Assembly: GCF_004803405.1 (NCBI RefSeq)
Contig: NZ_SSXI01000226.1
Coordinates: 450-33,302 of the forward strand
DNA from: Nocardioides sp.
GTDB taxonomy: Bacteria > Actinomycetota > Actinomycetes > Propionibacteriales > Nocardioidaceae
Direction: 5' to 3'
Length of the DNA: 32,853 nt
Below are positions 1 to 8,806 of this stretch, piece after piece (the first letter of the stretch is position 1; each line of letters opens with the position of its first letter). Position numbers and translations under genes: made by a program. The notes below the pieces were generated by a model. That model worked only from the letters and a program-made list of their open reading frames with translations. It ran no database searches and had not been told where the DNA came from.

Positions 1-1
1 T

Positions 2-1699
2 CCAAAGAGCGAGCCCGATCGCCGGGCGTGGCATCGAGCCCAGGCCGCGGTCGGCCCGGATGAGGACGTCGCGGTCGAGCTGGAGCAGCTGGCAGGCCGG
101 GCGCAGGCCCGCGGGGGTATGGCGGCGGCAGCGGCGTTCCTGGAGCGCTCGGCGCAACTGACCGGTACTCGCGAGCTGCGTGCCGAGCGCACGCTGGCGG
201 CGGCCCGGGCGAACCTGCAGTCCGGTGCGTTCGACCAGGCCTTGCAGTTGCTGGCCACCGCCGAGGCCGGGAAGCTCAGTGAGTTGCAGGGCGCTCAAGT
301 GGACCTTCTCCGCGGGCAGATCGCGTTCGCTACAGGGCGAGGTCCCAGTGCTTCCCTGCTCCTGCTGAAGGCCGCCAGGCGACTCGAGCCTCTCGACCTG
401 AACATGGCGCGCGAGACCTATCTGGACGCATGGGGTGCGTCGGCCTTCGCCGATGACGAGCGGGAGCGGAATCTGCTGGAGATCTGCCTTGCCGCCAGAG
501 CCCTCCCGCCAGGGACGCAGCCGCCACGCGCGATCGACCTGCTGCTGGACGGTCTTGCCTTGCTGGTCACCGACGGACGCGCGACGGCCGCACCGACGCT
601 GCGACAAGCTGTCAGCGTCTTTGCCGGCCAAGATGTCGGCATCGAGGAGGGTTTGCGGTGGGGATGGCTGGCCACCGCAGCGAGCAACGTTCTGTGGGAC
701 GACGACGGGTGGCGAGCGATCTGCTCGCGCCAGATCGATCTCGTCCACAGGACCGGAGCCCTCGACCGGCTGCCGTTCTACCTGATCGCCTTGGGCGTGG
801 CTGCCGCCTGGAGCGGTGACTTCGGTGCTGCCGCCTCCTTCATTGGCGAGGTCGACGAAGTCACCGCGGCAACGGGGGCTGAGCTCCCGCCGTACGCCGC
901 GCTGTTCCTCGCCTCCCTGCGTGGCACCGAGGCCCAGGCTCTACCGCTGTTTCGGGCGACTCTCGACAAGGCCACAAACCCAGGGCAAGGGGTCGCGGCG
1001 ACAGTGGCGTACTGGGGCACCGCGGTGCTCTGCAACGGCCTCGGACGCTACAAAGAGGCCCTCGACGCGGCCCAGCGGGCCAGCTCCTATCCGTTGGATC
1101 TCTACCCCGGCATGTGGGCGCTCCCCGAGCTCATCGAGGCCGCCGCACGTATCGGAGAGGCTGAAATCGCTTGGAGCACTCTGGAGCGCCTGGCTAGGAC
1201 GACTCAGCCTGCCGCCACAAACTTCGGACTGGGAATCGAGGCGAGGTCGCGGGCGCTGCTGAGTGAAGGCAATGCCGCGCAGAATCTGTACCGAGAGGCA
1301 ATCGACCGCTTGAGCCGCACCGAACTTCGGCCCGAGCTGGCCCGCGCGCATCTGCTGTACGGAGAGTGGCTGCGCCGCGAGCGGCGCCGGTCCCAGGCAC
1401 GTGAGCAGTTGCGCACTGCCCACGAGATGTTCACCGCCATCGGGATGGGGGCGTTCGCCGACCGAGCGGCCCGCGAGCTGCTGGCCACCGGCGAGACCGC
1501 CCGCAAACGGACCGTAGAGACCACCTCCGAGCTCACGCCACGGGAAACCCAGATCGTCAGGCTGGCCCGCGAAGGGCTGACCAACAAGGAGATCGCCGGC
1601 CGCCTGTACCTGAGCACCCGCACTGTCGAGCACCACCTGCGCAAGGTCTTCGCCAAGCTGGGCATCACCTCACGCAACCAGTTGGGAAGCCTTGCTTGA
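2..1699 (+). CDS. LuxR-family large ATP-binding regulator (LAL/MalT-like), 5' end outside window
   Basis: This is the C-terminal part of a large transcriptional activator of the LAL type, which usually has an N-terminal AAA ATPase, a long helical sensor region and a C-terminal LuxR DNA-binding domain. The frame is open from base 2, and the residues before the first internal ATG (base 119) already read as the family's typical WHRAQAA...GPDEDVA segment, so the gene begins upstream of the window. The middle is alanine- and leucine-rich TPR-like helical repeats. The last 60 or so residues are a LuxR helix-turn-helix with [20 protein letters not shown] and [17 protein letters not shown]. Its target cannot be told; it is not obviously tied to the catabolic genes, which lie on the other strand beyond zwf. 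Confidence 0.9.
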   Translation, partial: PKSEPDRRAWHRAQAAVGPDEDVAVELEQLAGRAQARGGMAAAAAFLERSAQLTGTRELRAERTLAAARANLQSGAFDQALQLLATAEAGKLSELQGAQVDLLRGQIAFATGRGPSASLLLLKAARRLEPLDLNMARETYLDAWGASAFADDERERNLLEICLAARALPPGTQPPRAIDLLLDGLALLVTDGRATAAPTLRQAVSVFAGQDVGIEEGLRWGWLATAASNVLWDDDGWRAICSRQIDLVHRTGALDRLPFYLIALGVAAAWSGDFGAAASFIGEVDEVTAATGAELPPYAALFLASLRGTEAQALPLFRATLDKATNPGQGVAATVAYWGTAVLCNGLGRYKEALDAAQRASSYPLDLYPGMWALPELIEAAARIGEAEIAWSTLERLARTTQPAATNFGLGIEARSRALLSEGNAAQNLYREAIDRLSRTELRPELARAHLLYGEWLRRERRRSQAREQLRTAHEMFTAIGMGAFADRAARELLATGETARKRTVETTSELTPRETQIVRLAREGLTNKEIAGRLYLSTRTVEHHLRKVFAKLGITSRNQLGSLA

Positions 1700-1922
1700 G
1701 CTGTGACCACAGCGAAGGTGTCGATGCGGCGGTGGCGGACGCCGACCTCTCACTCCGGATGCGCTCCGAAAACGGCCCGGCGAGGTCTTCGACGAACTGG
1801 TGCGCCGAGAAGACGTCGTGATCCACCGGCATACCGCGTGAGGACGACCAGCTGCTGCGCCAGCGCACCGAACTCGATGAAGGGCATCAGTCGCTCGACG
1901 ATGACTTCGGGCGAACGGCGCC

Positions 1923-3404
1923 TCAGGACTGGCCAAGGCGCCACCCGCCGGCGGGCAGGTCGAGTGCCGCCTGCGGCCCCCATGAGCCAGGTGCATAGGG
2001 CTGGATCGGAGGCGGGTGGTCCAGGAGCGGTTGGCAGGCTCGCCAGAGGAGGTCGACCTCGTCGGAATGGCTGAACAACAACTGATCTCCGTGCATGACG
2101 TCGAGCAGCAGGCGCTCGTACGCCTCGAGCGGCTCGTCGTGGGGAAAATCGTCAGCGAAGTCCAGCGTGAGAGTTACCGGTGCCACCGTCAGGTCCGGCC
2201 CCGGCCGCTTTCCTCGCAGCTTGACCGAGACCACGGGGTCGTCGGTGAGCTCGAGCAAGAGCTCGTGGGGAAACGGCTCGCCGGCGAACACCTCGTGGTC
2301 GGGCTGGCGATAGCGCAGCGTGACAGACCGGCGTCCCTCGGCGAGGGACTTCCCCGTGCGCAGGTAGAACGGGACACCACGCCAGCGCTCGTTGTCGATC
2401 CAGGCCTCGAGCGCCACGAACGTCTCCACCGAGGAGCTCGGATCGACCCCGTGCTCGTCGCGATAGCCGGCGTACTGGCCGTAGATCGTGCGCGCCGGGT
2501 CGAACGCTCGCAGCGATGCGAACGCCGAGACTTTGGCGCCTGTGAGCCCGCTTGCGTCGAGCTCAGCCGGCCGATCACTGGCCACGAACCCGAGGAGCTG
2601 GCACAGGTGCGTGGAGATCATGTCGCGCAGGCAGCCCGTGCCTTCGTAGAAGGCTGCCCGTCCCTCCAGACCGAGGGTCTCCGGGACGTCGATCTGCACT
2701 GAGGCGATGCTGTGCCGGTCCCAGGCTACCTCGAAGAGCCGGTTCGCGAAGCGGAGCGCGAGGATGTTCTGCACGGCCTCCTTGCCGATGAAGTGGTCGA
2801 TCCTGAAGACCTGGTCCTCGGACACCACCGTCTTCAACACATGGTCCAGCTCCCGGGACGAGGCCAGATCGAGACCGAACGGTTTCTCCACCACCAGCCG
2901 CGCGCGGTCGGCAAGGCCGGTCCGACCGAGCATTCCGACGACAGGTTGCATCGCCGTTGGCGGTACAGCCAAGTAGAGCAGCCTCTGTACGTCGCTGCCG
3001 AGTGCTGCCTCCGCCTCGCGCACCGCCAGCGCGAGGTCTGTCCCGTCCTCCGCCGACGACGATACGAAGGACACCCGCTCTACCAGCCTTTCCAGCACGT
3101 CCTCGTCGACGTCATGCACGAACTCGGCGACGGCGCGTCGCACCGACGAACGGAACTCGTCGTCCGACCCGGGCGCGCGCCGCCCCGTGCCGATCACGGC
3201 GTATTCCGCGGGCAACCATCCGGCTGATGCCAACCGGTACAAGCCGGGGAAGAGCTTGCGGCCGGCGAGGTCACCGCGCGCGCCGAAGATCACGATCACA
3301 TGCGGTGGCAGGTCAGGCTCGGCTCGGTTCCGGACCTGACGCTGCGACGCGCCGAGCAGCGCGGTGGCCGTCGGGTTGGGAGAGCCCTCGAACGTGGATT
3401 GCAT
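1923..3404 (-). CDS. zwf: Glucose-6-phosphate 1-dehydrogenase
   Basis: Oxidises glucose 6-phosphate to 6-phosphogluconolactone with NAD(P), the entry to the oxidative pentose phosphate pathway. The nucleotide-binding motif is at residues 38-50 ([13 protein letters not shown]; most relatives have GASGDL, so the Arg is a variation). The substrate-binding and catalytic signature RIDHFIGKE is at 201-209. The C-terminus ends in the family's PYAPGSWGP motif. I chose the ATG at 3404 (493 aa) because the frame upstream of it has no family character and overlaps a decayed ALDH gene that stops 7 bases earlier. No strong ribosome site is visible, so coupling to the former upstream gene is possible. It stands alone, without opcA, tal or gnd, suggesting an accessory copy. 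Confidence 0.93.
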   Translation of the reverse strand: MQSTFEGSPNPTATALLGASQRQVRNRAEPDLPPHVIVIFGARGDLAGRKLFPGLYRLASAGWLPAEYAVIGTGRRAPGSDDEFRSSVRRAVAEFVHDVDEDVLERLVERVSFVSSSAEDGTDLALAVREAEAALGSDVQRLLYLAVPPTAMQPVVGMLGRTGLADRARLVVEKPFGLDLASSRELDHVLKTVVSEDQVFRIDHFIGKEAVQNILALRFANRLFEVAWDRHSIASVQIDVPETLGLEGRAAFYEGTGCLRDMISTHLCQLLGFVASDRPAELDASGLTGAKVSAFASLRAFDPARTIYGQYAGYRDEHGVDPSSSVETFVALEAWIDNERWRGVPFYLRTGKSLAEGRRSVTLRYRQPDHEVFAGEPFPHELLLELTDDPVVSVKLRGKRPGPDLTVAPVTLTLDFADDFPHDEPLEAYERLLLDVMHGDQLLFSHSDEVDLLWRACQPLLDHPPPIQPYAPGSWGPQAALDLPAGGWRLGQS

Positions 3405-3411
3405 CGGACGC

Positions 3412-3756
3412 TCAGACCGGATAAGGGCTGGGCTCACGCTGGACCGTGATCCAGTGATCCGTGGCGAACTCCTCGATCGCCCAGGCACCTCCGTAGCGGT
3501 CCGGGCCGGACGTCTTCGCATCTCTGAAGGCGGTGTTCGGGTTGTGGTTGCCGGTCGCGTCGTGACGGGTCAGCATTGCCTGCGAAGGCGAGATCGAGTT
3601 CGGCCACACTCGCGAGCGGGATGTCGTGCAGTCGGTGGCATGGCGATCGCTCGAGCCGCCCCGCCGCTCGCCTGCGATCAGCATCGTGCCGAAGCCGCCG
3701 TAGGGCGTCGGACCGGTCACGCGGCCGTTGCGCTGCAAAGTAGGTGTCTCGGTCAT
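3412..3756 (-). pseudogene. Aldehyde dehydrogenase remnant with large internal deletion
   Basis: This 114-codon frame joins the two ends of an aldehyde dehydrogenase of the vanillin/benzaldehyde dehydrogenase type. The start (MTETPTLQRNGRVTGPTPYG, then a segment like LIAGERRGGSSDR) resembles an ALDH N-terminus. The end ([20 protein letters not shown], then [14 protein letters not shown]) is the classic ALDH C-terminus. The roughly 370 residues between, including the NAD-binding fold and the catalytic Cys and Glu, are missing, and the join is low-quality sequence. It stops 7 bases before zwf, so the two were probably once co-transcribed. Identification is by remembered family patterns. A short protein could still be made but could not be an active ALDH. 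Confidence 0.7.
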
Positions 3757-3873
3757 GTCGGGAGCATCGGGCGTGGGCCCGGTCCGTCGAATCCGTGGAT
3801 ACCCCAGTAGCGACCCCGGTCCGCGACGCCTGACGACAACGTCAGAAGGCGATCAACGAAGGCCGCACTGGGC

Positions 3874-4160
3874 CTACGCAGGCCACTTCACTTGGGCATC
3901 GGGGTCGGCAGCAAGTCGCACGAGGCGCATCTCCTGATCCTTCAGCGGACCAGGATCCTCGACCCGTCGGGAACGAGATCGTCCCCGGCAGCCCTGAGAT
4001 CGTGTGTGGCTCGCTCGGCAGATGCCCGGAATCCCATCGATGCGAACATGTCCGCGCGGGCCAGTTCCCGTCCGAGCTCGCCGACCGCGGGCTCCGACTC
4101 ATCGCGGCCCTCCAGCCGACCGTTCAGTTCGCCGTCGCCGATAAGGTGGCTCCAGAGGAT
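3874..4160 (-). pseudogene. Decayed, frameshifted 3' end of an unidentified gene
   Basis: Downstream of the GMC gene the minus strand holds about 95 codons with actinomycete-like codon use but no start and a frame change. One frame, open from 4160 to a TGA at 3942-3944, contains GELGRELARADMFASMGFRA and AERATHDLRAAGDDLVPDG. A second frame takes over near 3965 and ends at a TAG (3874-3876) with KDQEMRLVRLAADPDAQVKW. Joined, they read as the C-terminus of a real protein whose 5' part is gone. I do not recognise the family. The rest of the 3757-4123 gap between the ALDH remnant and the GMC gene shows nothing else I can support. Confidence 0.4.
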
Positions 4161-5698
4161 TCACCGGCGTCTGCGCGGATCAGGTCCGCCGCCCGCTCCG
4201 CGAGCGTCAGCACCAACCCGACCGGATTCAAGGCCGAGATCGTCGGGAACGACGATGCGTCGACCACCCGGAGACCGGCGACGCCACGCACCCGCAAGGC
4301 GGCGTCGAGCACCGCCATCGGGTCGGCATCGCCGCCCATCTTGCAGGTGCACGAGACGTGGTACACGGTCTGATGGGTGGCACGCAGCGCCTCGGACAGC
4401 CCTTCGTCGCTCTGGACGTGCTCCCCGGGGAAGATCTCGCGAACCACGTGGGACGCGAACGGTTCCTGCGCCGCGACCCGGCGCGCCGCACGGGCGCCAG
4501 CGATGAGCATCCGCTCGTCGCGTCCCTCCGCGTCGGTGAAGTACCGGTAGTCGATCGAAGGGACCTCCCTAGGATCCGCCGAGGTGATCCAGACCCGCCC
4601 GGAGCTCCGCGGCTTGGCGATGTTGAACACGAGGGAGACGTTGTTCTCAGGGAGCACGGCGCCGTACCGCTCGGCCGCGACGCCCCAGGTGTCCAACGGG
4701 ATGTGGGTGGAGACATCCGGGACCGTGCTGTCGTCGTCGACCGTGATCACGTAGCCCGCGTCCCACCCGGTCGCTCGAACGGTCGGCCGGTCCGAGCGCG
4801 CCTCCCAGATCACCAGGCCCTCGGCGTGGTCCTGCAGGTTCTCACCGACCCCAGGCAGGTCGACCAGAACGTCGATCCCGGCCGCCTCGAGGACGTCGCG
4901 GGGGCCGATCCCGGAGCGCATGAGCAACGCGGGCGAGTCGATCGCGCCACAGCTGACGATGACCTCGCGGCGAGCCCGGACCACGGTCGTCTGCCCAGCG
5001 GAGCTGCGAAGAACCGCTCCCACGGCACGGCCGTCCTCGATGATCAGACGCTCCGCGAGCGTCTCGAGCACGAGTTGCAGATTGTCCCGCTCCTGAGCTC
5101 CGCGCCGGATGTAGCTGTAGGACGCTGATGAGCGGTGGTTGGTCTCCGGGTCGTAGCCGATCTCAAAGTAGCCGGCTCCGGTGAGGAACTCCGTGTCGTT
5201 CCAGGTCTCGCGCACCGGGACGTCGAGGGCGGCCGAGGCTGCCTCGATCACGTCCATCAGGTAGGGATTGCGGTCCGCCTCGGGGATGGGGGTCACCTGA
5301 GCCAGGAGCCGGTCGAAGTACGGGCTGACGGTCTCGTAGTCCCAGCCGTCGGCGCCGAGCGACACCCACTCGTCCAGGTCACCGCGGAAGGGCCGCCACG
5401 TGATCATGGTATTCGCCGTCGAGCATCCGCCGAGGATGCGCAGCCGGGCTTGACGGATGAACGAGTTGCCACGCTCCTGCGGCACGCTGCGGTAGTCCAG
5501 GTCGTACTCGCCCTCGAGCATCTCCGCCCAGCGCCGGATCGAGTGCGCGCGCGGCTCGTTCGCGTCGGTCGGCCCCGCCTCGACGAGTGCCACCGTCACC
5601 GTCGGGTCCTCGCTCAGCCGGGAGGCGACGACGCAACCCGCCGTACCTCCTCCGATCACGAGGTAGTCGACCGTCACATCCTCAGTCAACGTCTCCAC
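4124..5698 (-). CDS. GMC-family FAD-dependent alcohol oxidase/dehydrogenase
   Basis: Flavoprotein of the glucose-methanol-choline family, which oxidises alcohols to aldehydes. The ADP-binding loop GGGTAG is at residues 16-21, and the second GMC signature, CGAIDSPALLMRSGIG followed by PGVGENLQDH, lies mid-protein. The catalytic pair is visible as His447 (in YHVSCTCKMGG) and Asn491 (in SALNPVG). I use the GTG at 5698 (524 aa): it lies 7 bases after the ALDH stop, with GGAAGGA overlapping that stop as the ribosome site. An upstream in-frame ATG would lie inside the ALDH gene. The pairing with ALDH implies a two-step alcohol-aldehyde-acid conversion. The substrate is unknown; choline, polyether and aryl-alcohol relatives share these motifs. 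Confidence 0.9.
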   Translation of the reverse strand: METLTEDVTVDYLVIGGGTAGCVVASRLSEDPTVTVALVEAGPTDANEPRAHSIRRWAEMLEGEYDLDYRSVPQERGNSFIRQARLRILGGCSTANTMITWRPFRGDLDEWVSLGADGWDYETVSPYFDRLLAQVTPIPEADRNPYLMDVIEAASAALDVPVRETWNDTEFLTGAGYFEIGYDPETNHRSSASYSYIRRGAQERDNLQLVLETLAERLIIEDGRAVGAVLRSSAGQTTVVRARREVIVSCGAIDSPALLMRSGIGPRDVLEAAGIDVLVDLPGVGENLQDHAEGLVIWEARSDRPTVRATGWDAGYVITVDDDSTVPDVSTHIPLDTWGVAAERYGAVLPENNVSLVFNIAKPRSSGRVWITSADPREVPSIDYRYFTDAEGRDERMLIAGARAARRVAAQEPFASHVVREIFPGEHVQSDEGLSEALRATHQTVYHVSCTCKMGGDADPMAVLDAALRVRGVAGLRVVDASSFPTISALNPVGLVLTLAERAADLIRADAGESSGATLSATAN

Positions 5699-5705
5699 CG
5701 CGCCG

Positions 5706-7202
5706 TCATCCTTCCGTGTCGTGGACGAACCACGTCGTCTTAAGTGCTGTGTACTTGTCGAGCGCGTGCAGCGAGAGATCGCGCCCGAAGCCGGAGGCCT
5801 TGACCCCACCGAAGGGCGTGGTCACATCGAGGGCGTCCACCGTGTTGACGGATACGGTGCCGGCGCGGAGGGCACTGGCGACGCGGTGTGCCCGTCGGAG
5901 ATCGTCCGTGAACAAGGAGGCGGCCAACCCGTACTGCGTGCCGTTGGCGATCGCGATCGCCTCCTCCTCCGAGCGGAAGGTCGAGACGGCCAGCACTGGG
6001 CCGAAGACCTCCTCCTGTGCGAGGCGAGCCGAGGTCGCGACCCCGACGAAGGCCGTGGGCTCAAGGTAGAACCCGCCGGTCTCGCCCAGGGTCGCGTCCC
6101 CGCCGAAGGCGAGCGATGACTCGGTTCGCGCGGCGTCCACGTGGCCCAGCACGCTCTCCAGCTGGGCTTGACTGATCAGCGGGCCCATCTCGGTCATCGG
6201 GTCGAGCGGGTCCCCAATGACAAGAGCGGTCGCCCTCGACTCTATGCGCGCGACCAGCTCCTCGGCGATCGACTCCTCGACCACGAGGCGCGAGTTGGCC
6301 GAGCAGACCTGACCCGACGAGCCGAAGATGCCGAACACGGCCCGGTCGGCAACGCGATCCAGGTCCGCCACGTCGGCGAAGACCACGTTCGCGCTCTTGC
6401 CGCCACACTCCAGCCAGACCTGCTTCATGTTGGACCGTGCGGCGTAGCCCAGGAACACCTTGCCCACGCGCGTCGACCCGGTGAAGCAGAGCACGTCGAT
6501 GTCCGGGTGTTCTCCGAGGGCGCGCCCGACCTCCGGCCCGAAGCCGGTCACGACGTTGAGCACGCCGTCGGGCAGCCCGGCCTCGGCACCCAGCTCGGCC
6601 AAGCGGAGCGCCGACAGCGGCGACTGCTCAGCCGGCTTCAGGACTACGCTGTTCCCTGCGGCCAGCGAGGGCGCGATCTTCCAGATGGCGGTGCCGAGCG
6701 GAAAGTTCCAAGGCACCACGGCACCGACGACGCCTACCGGCTCACGCGTAATGACGGCGAGATCTCCGGGACCCGTGGGCGCGACCTCGCCGTACTGCTT
6801 GTCGATGACCTCCGCATACCACTGCAGCGTCCGGGCGGCCTCGGGTACGTCGTAGGACGTCGTGTCGCCGATCAGGCGGCCGCCGTCGATCGAGTCGAGC
6901 AGCGCGAGCTCCTCGGCGTTCTCGCGGATCAGCTGGGCGAGTCGGAGCAGTACCCTCTTGCGCTCCCGCGGCGGCGCCCCCGCCCATGCCCGTCTCTCGA
7001 ACGCCGAACGCGCGGCACCGACCGCGAGGTCGACGTCGTCGGATGCGCCACGAGCGACCGAAGCGATCACCGCGCCGTTCGCGGGATTGACGGTCTCGAA
7101 CTCGCGACCATCGCGCGCACTCACCCAGCTACCGTCGATGAAGAGGCGGTCCCGAACGCTGATGGCGCCGGCTAGGCGAGCCCACTCGTCTCGACTGCGC
7201 AT
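5706..7202 (-). CDS. NAD(P)-dependent aldehyde dehydrogenase
   Basis: Oxidises an aldehyde to the carboxylic acid with NAD(P). It is a full-length ALDH (498 aa) with PWNFP at 164-168, the FTGSTRVGK loop at 240-248, the general-base Glu265 (LECGGK) and the nucleophile Cys300 (GSSGQVCSAN). The C-terminus has PFGGVKASGFGRD. The ATG at 7202 is preceded by AGGAG at good spacing and by a long leader containing a 14-bp hairpin. It is the first gene of a pair with the GMC oxidoreductase and probably receives that enzyme's product. It may serve the CoA pathway upstream in the same direction, but a 187-bp gap separates them and their link is inferred only from proximity. Confidence 0.93.
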   Translation of the reverse strand: MRSRDEWARLAGAISVRDRLFIDGSWVSARDGREFETVNPANGAVIASVARGASDDVDLAVGAARSAFERRAWAGAPPRERKRVLLRLAQLIRENAEELALLDSIDGGRLIGDTTSYDVPEAARTLQWYAEVIDKQYGEVAPTGPGDLAVITREPVGVVGAVVPWNFPLGTAIWKIAPSLAAGNSVVLKPAEQSPLSALRLAELGAEAGLPDGVLNVVTGFGPEVGRALGEHPDIDVLCFTGSTRVGKVFLGYAARSNMKQVWLECGGKSANVVFADVADLDRVADRAVFGIFGSSGQVCSANSRLVVEESIAEELVARIESRATALVIGDPLDPMTEMGPLISQAQLESVLGHVDAARTESSLAFGGDATLGETGGFYLEPTAFVGVATSARLAQEEVFGPVLAVSTFRSEEEAIAIANGTQYGLAASLFTDDLRRAHRVASALRAGTVSVNTVDALDVTTPFGGVKASGFGRDLSLHALDKYTALKTTWFVHDTEG

Positions 7203-7221
7203 GTGCGTGCTGCTCCTGGTG

Positions 7222-7264
7222 GTGTGTCGGGTCGGCGTCGGGGACAGACACCGACCCGACACAC
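7222..7264 (-). promoter_or_regulatory. 14-bp perfect inverted repeat in the ALDH leader
   Basis: Arms 7222-7235 and 7251-7264 (GTGTGTCGGGTCGG and its exact complement) are separated by 15 bases. It ends 19 bases before the ALDH start codon, just 5' of the AGGAG ribosome site. There is no T-run after it, so it is not a classic intrinsic terminator. It could be a leader hairpin or a large operator. Confidence 0.55.
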
Positions 7265-7311
7265 GGTCGGGGGCCTCGCGGCGCCAGAGTGAACGCTACT
7301 TCTCTTTGGTC

Positions 7312-7317
7312 TTTATA
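7312..7317 (-). promoter_or_regulatory. Possible -10 element (TATAAA) for ALDH-GMC
   Basis: The 187-bp gap between the SDR gene and the ALDH gene contains a distinctly AT-richer patch (about 7300-7330), with TATAAA on the minus strand about 110 bases before the ALDH start. I could not find a convincing -35 box, so this is weak evidence for a separate ALDH-GMC promoter. Confidence 0.3.
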
Positions 7318-7389
7318 ACAACCATTGAATCCGAGCGAGCACACGGAATCGAATCAGAGCGCGCCTGTCTTTGGCCACTCTATCGTCCT

Positions 7390-8157
7390 TTAGGCCATCG
7401 CCGGCTGTGCGTAGAGGCTCTTGCCGCCACACACGTAGAGCAATTGTCCCGTGACGGCGCGAGCCCGGTCGCTGGCCAGGAATCGTGCCGCGTTGGCGAC
7501 GTCCTCGGGCTCGCCCAGTGTTCCCATCGGCTGGGCTCGCAGCAGGCGTTCCAAGACCTCGGGGGGCTCGGAGCGCACCAGGGGTGTGTCGATCAGTCCC
7601 GGCGCGAGACAGTTCACCGTGATGCCGTGGCGGGCGAGCTCGATGGCGAGCGACCTGGTAGCCGAGACGACACCGCCCTTCGATGATGCGTACGCGACCT
7701 GACCGAACCAGCCGAGCCAGGCTCGTGATGCGATGTTGATGATGCGACCCGTCTTGCGCGGGATCATGCTGCGCGCAGCCGCTTGCGAGCACAGGAACAC
7801 GCCCGTCTGGTTGACCGCGATCGTCCGCTGCCACTCCTCGTCGGTCACTCCTCGCACACCCCGGTCGATGCTGATTCCCGCGTTGTTCACCAGGACATCG
7901 ACAGGGCCGAGGTCAGCTTCGACCCGGGCGAACGCCGCCTCGACCTCGCCCCGCGACGACACGTCGACGCGGAGCCCGACCGCCTGTCCCCCGACCTCGC
8001 GGATCGCCGACGCCGCGCGGTCGGCTGCACCGGCGTCGATGTCACCGACCACCACCGCAGAACCGTGCGCCGCCAGCTCGCGGGCGACGGCATTGCCGAT
8101 CCCGCTGGCAGCACCGGTCACCAGGGACACCTTGCCCTTGAACTCGGCGTGGAACAC
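7390..8157 (-). CDS. SDR dehydrogenase, catalytic subunit, BbsD-like
   Basis: Short-chain dehydrogenase expected to oxidise a 3-hydroxyacyl-CoA to the 3-ketoacyl-CoA with NAD. All landmarks are intact: TGAASGIG at 14-21, NNAG at 91-94, Ser144, Tyr156 and Lys160 (YASSK). The GTG at 8157 (255 aa) follows AAGGAGAAG. It shares the unusual segment SRxWLGW (145-151) and the C-terminal CGGxSL with the neighbouring dead SDR, which shows the two are paralogues that likely assemble together. In anaerobic toluene degradation, BbsCD is such a heteromeric SDR acting on hydroxy(phenyl)methyl-succinyl-CoA; I infer an equivalent step here on a related 2-substituted succinyl-CoA. Confidence 0.88.
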   Translation of the reverse strand: MFHAEFKGKVSLVTGAASGIGNAVARELAAHGSAVVVGDIDAGAADRAASAIREVGGQAVGLRVDVSSRGEVEAAFARVEADLGPVDVLVNNAGISIDRGVRGVTDEEWQRTIAVNQTGVFLCSQAAARSMIPRKTGRIINIASRAWLGWFGQVAYASSKGGVVSATRSLAIELARHGITVNCLAPGLIDTPLVRSEPPEVLERLLRAQPMGTLGEPEDVANAARFLASDRARAVTGQLLYVCGGKSLYAQPAMA

Positions 8158-8179
8158 GATCTCTTCTCCTTCGTCTCGG

Positions 8180-8806
8180 TCAGACCGACAGGCTCGACAG
8201 CAGGCTGGCGCCGCCACAGCAGTGCAGCGCCTGCCCCGTGATGTAGTTGCTGCGCGGGTCGAGGAAGAACTCGACGGTCGCGGCGATGTCGGCGGACGTG
8301 ACCGGCTCAGGCGTCAGCGCCACCGGTTCGTGGAGATGCGTGCCGGGTACAGCACCCCGGTGGCGTCGTCGGTGCGCATCGAGCGGCAGGGCGAGCACAC
8401 AATTGACCGTGAGGCCGGCTCGGCCGCGCTCGAGGGCCAGGCTGCGGACCGCGGCTACAAGGCCGGCGGCTTGGGCGGCGACCGCGGGTCGCCCGGCCCA
8501 GCCGAGCCAGTCGCGGCTGCCAACGGCGACGATCCGGGCCCCACCGTCGCCTCCGGACCTCAGCCGCCGCCCGAGAGACTCGACGAGCTCGACGAGCTCG
8601 GCCGCCGGGTCCACATCGAGGCCGGCCACGGTGTCCAGCAGACCCGGAACGAACACAATGCCGTCGAGCCGCGGCCCTTCGCTCACCGGGGTCGATCGAC
8701 CCGCGTGCTCGACGATCCACCCGGCGGTGACCAAGGCCGACGAGACCGCGACCACGACGTCGTCGTCACCGTCCGCCCGGACCAGCACGCGACCCTCGCC
8801 GGCCAT
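8180..8806 (-). CDS. Catalytically inactive SDR paralogue, BbsC-like pseudoenzyme subunit
   Basis: An SDR-fold protein of 208 aa that lacks everything needed for catalysis. There is no TGxxxGxG motif near the N-terminus. In the active-site stretch (SRDWLGWAGRPAVAAQAAG, 97-115), Val109 and Ala113 stand where the neighbouring SDR has Tyr156 and Lys160. The shared SRxWLGW segment and the C-terminal CGGASL show common ancestry with that neighbour. Because the frame is intact and overlaps the thiolase stop as TGATG (a GTG one codon earlier is also possible), it is not a decaying gene but probably a structural partner. BbsC of the benzylsuccinate pathway is a known SDR pseudoenzyme subunit of this kind. 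Confidence 0.82.
   Translation of the reverse strand: MAGEGRVLVRADGDDDVVVAVSSALVTAGWIVEHAGRSTPVSEGPRLDGIVFVPGLLDTVAGLDVDPAAELVELVESLGRRLRSGGDGGARIVAVGSRDWLGWAGRPAVAAQAAGLVAAVRSLALERGRAGLTVNCVLALPLDAHRRRHRGAVPGTHLHEPVALTPEPVTSADIAATVEFFLDPRSNYITGQALHCCGGASLLSSLSV

Noticed and set aside
1700..1713. GCTGTG-AC-CACAGC palindrome just after the LuxR-type stop codon.
   Set aside because: Only 6-base arms with a 2-base centre, no T-run, and located downstream of a gene; chance is likely.
1700..1922. Possible gene fragment on the minus strand between zwf and the LuxR-type gene (frames reading EVIVERLMPFIEFGALAQQL and then DHDVFSAHQFVEDLAGPFSE after a shift).
   Set aside because: Both pieces look protein-like, but I recognise no family and the region is short; it may be a decayed gene but I cannot support it.
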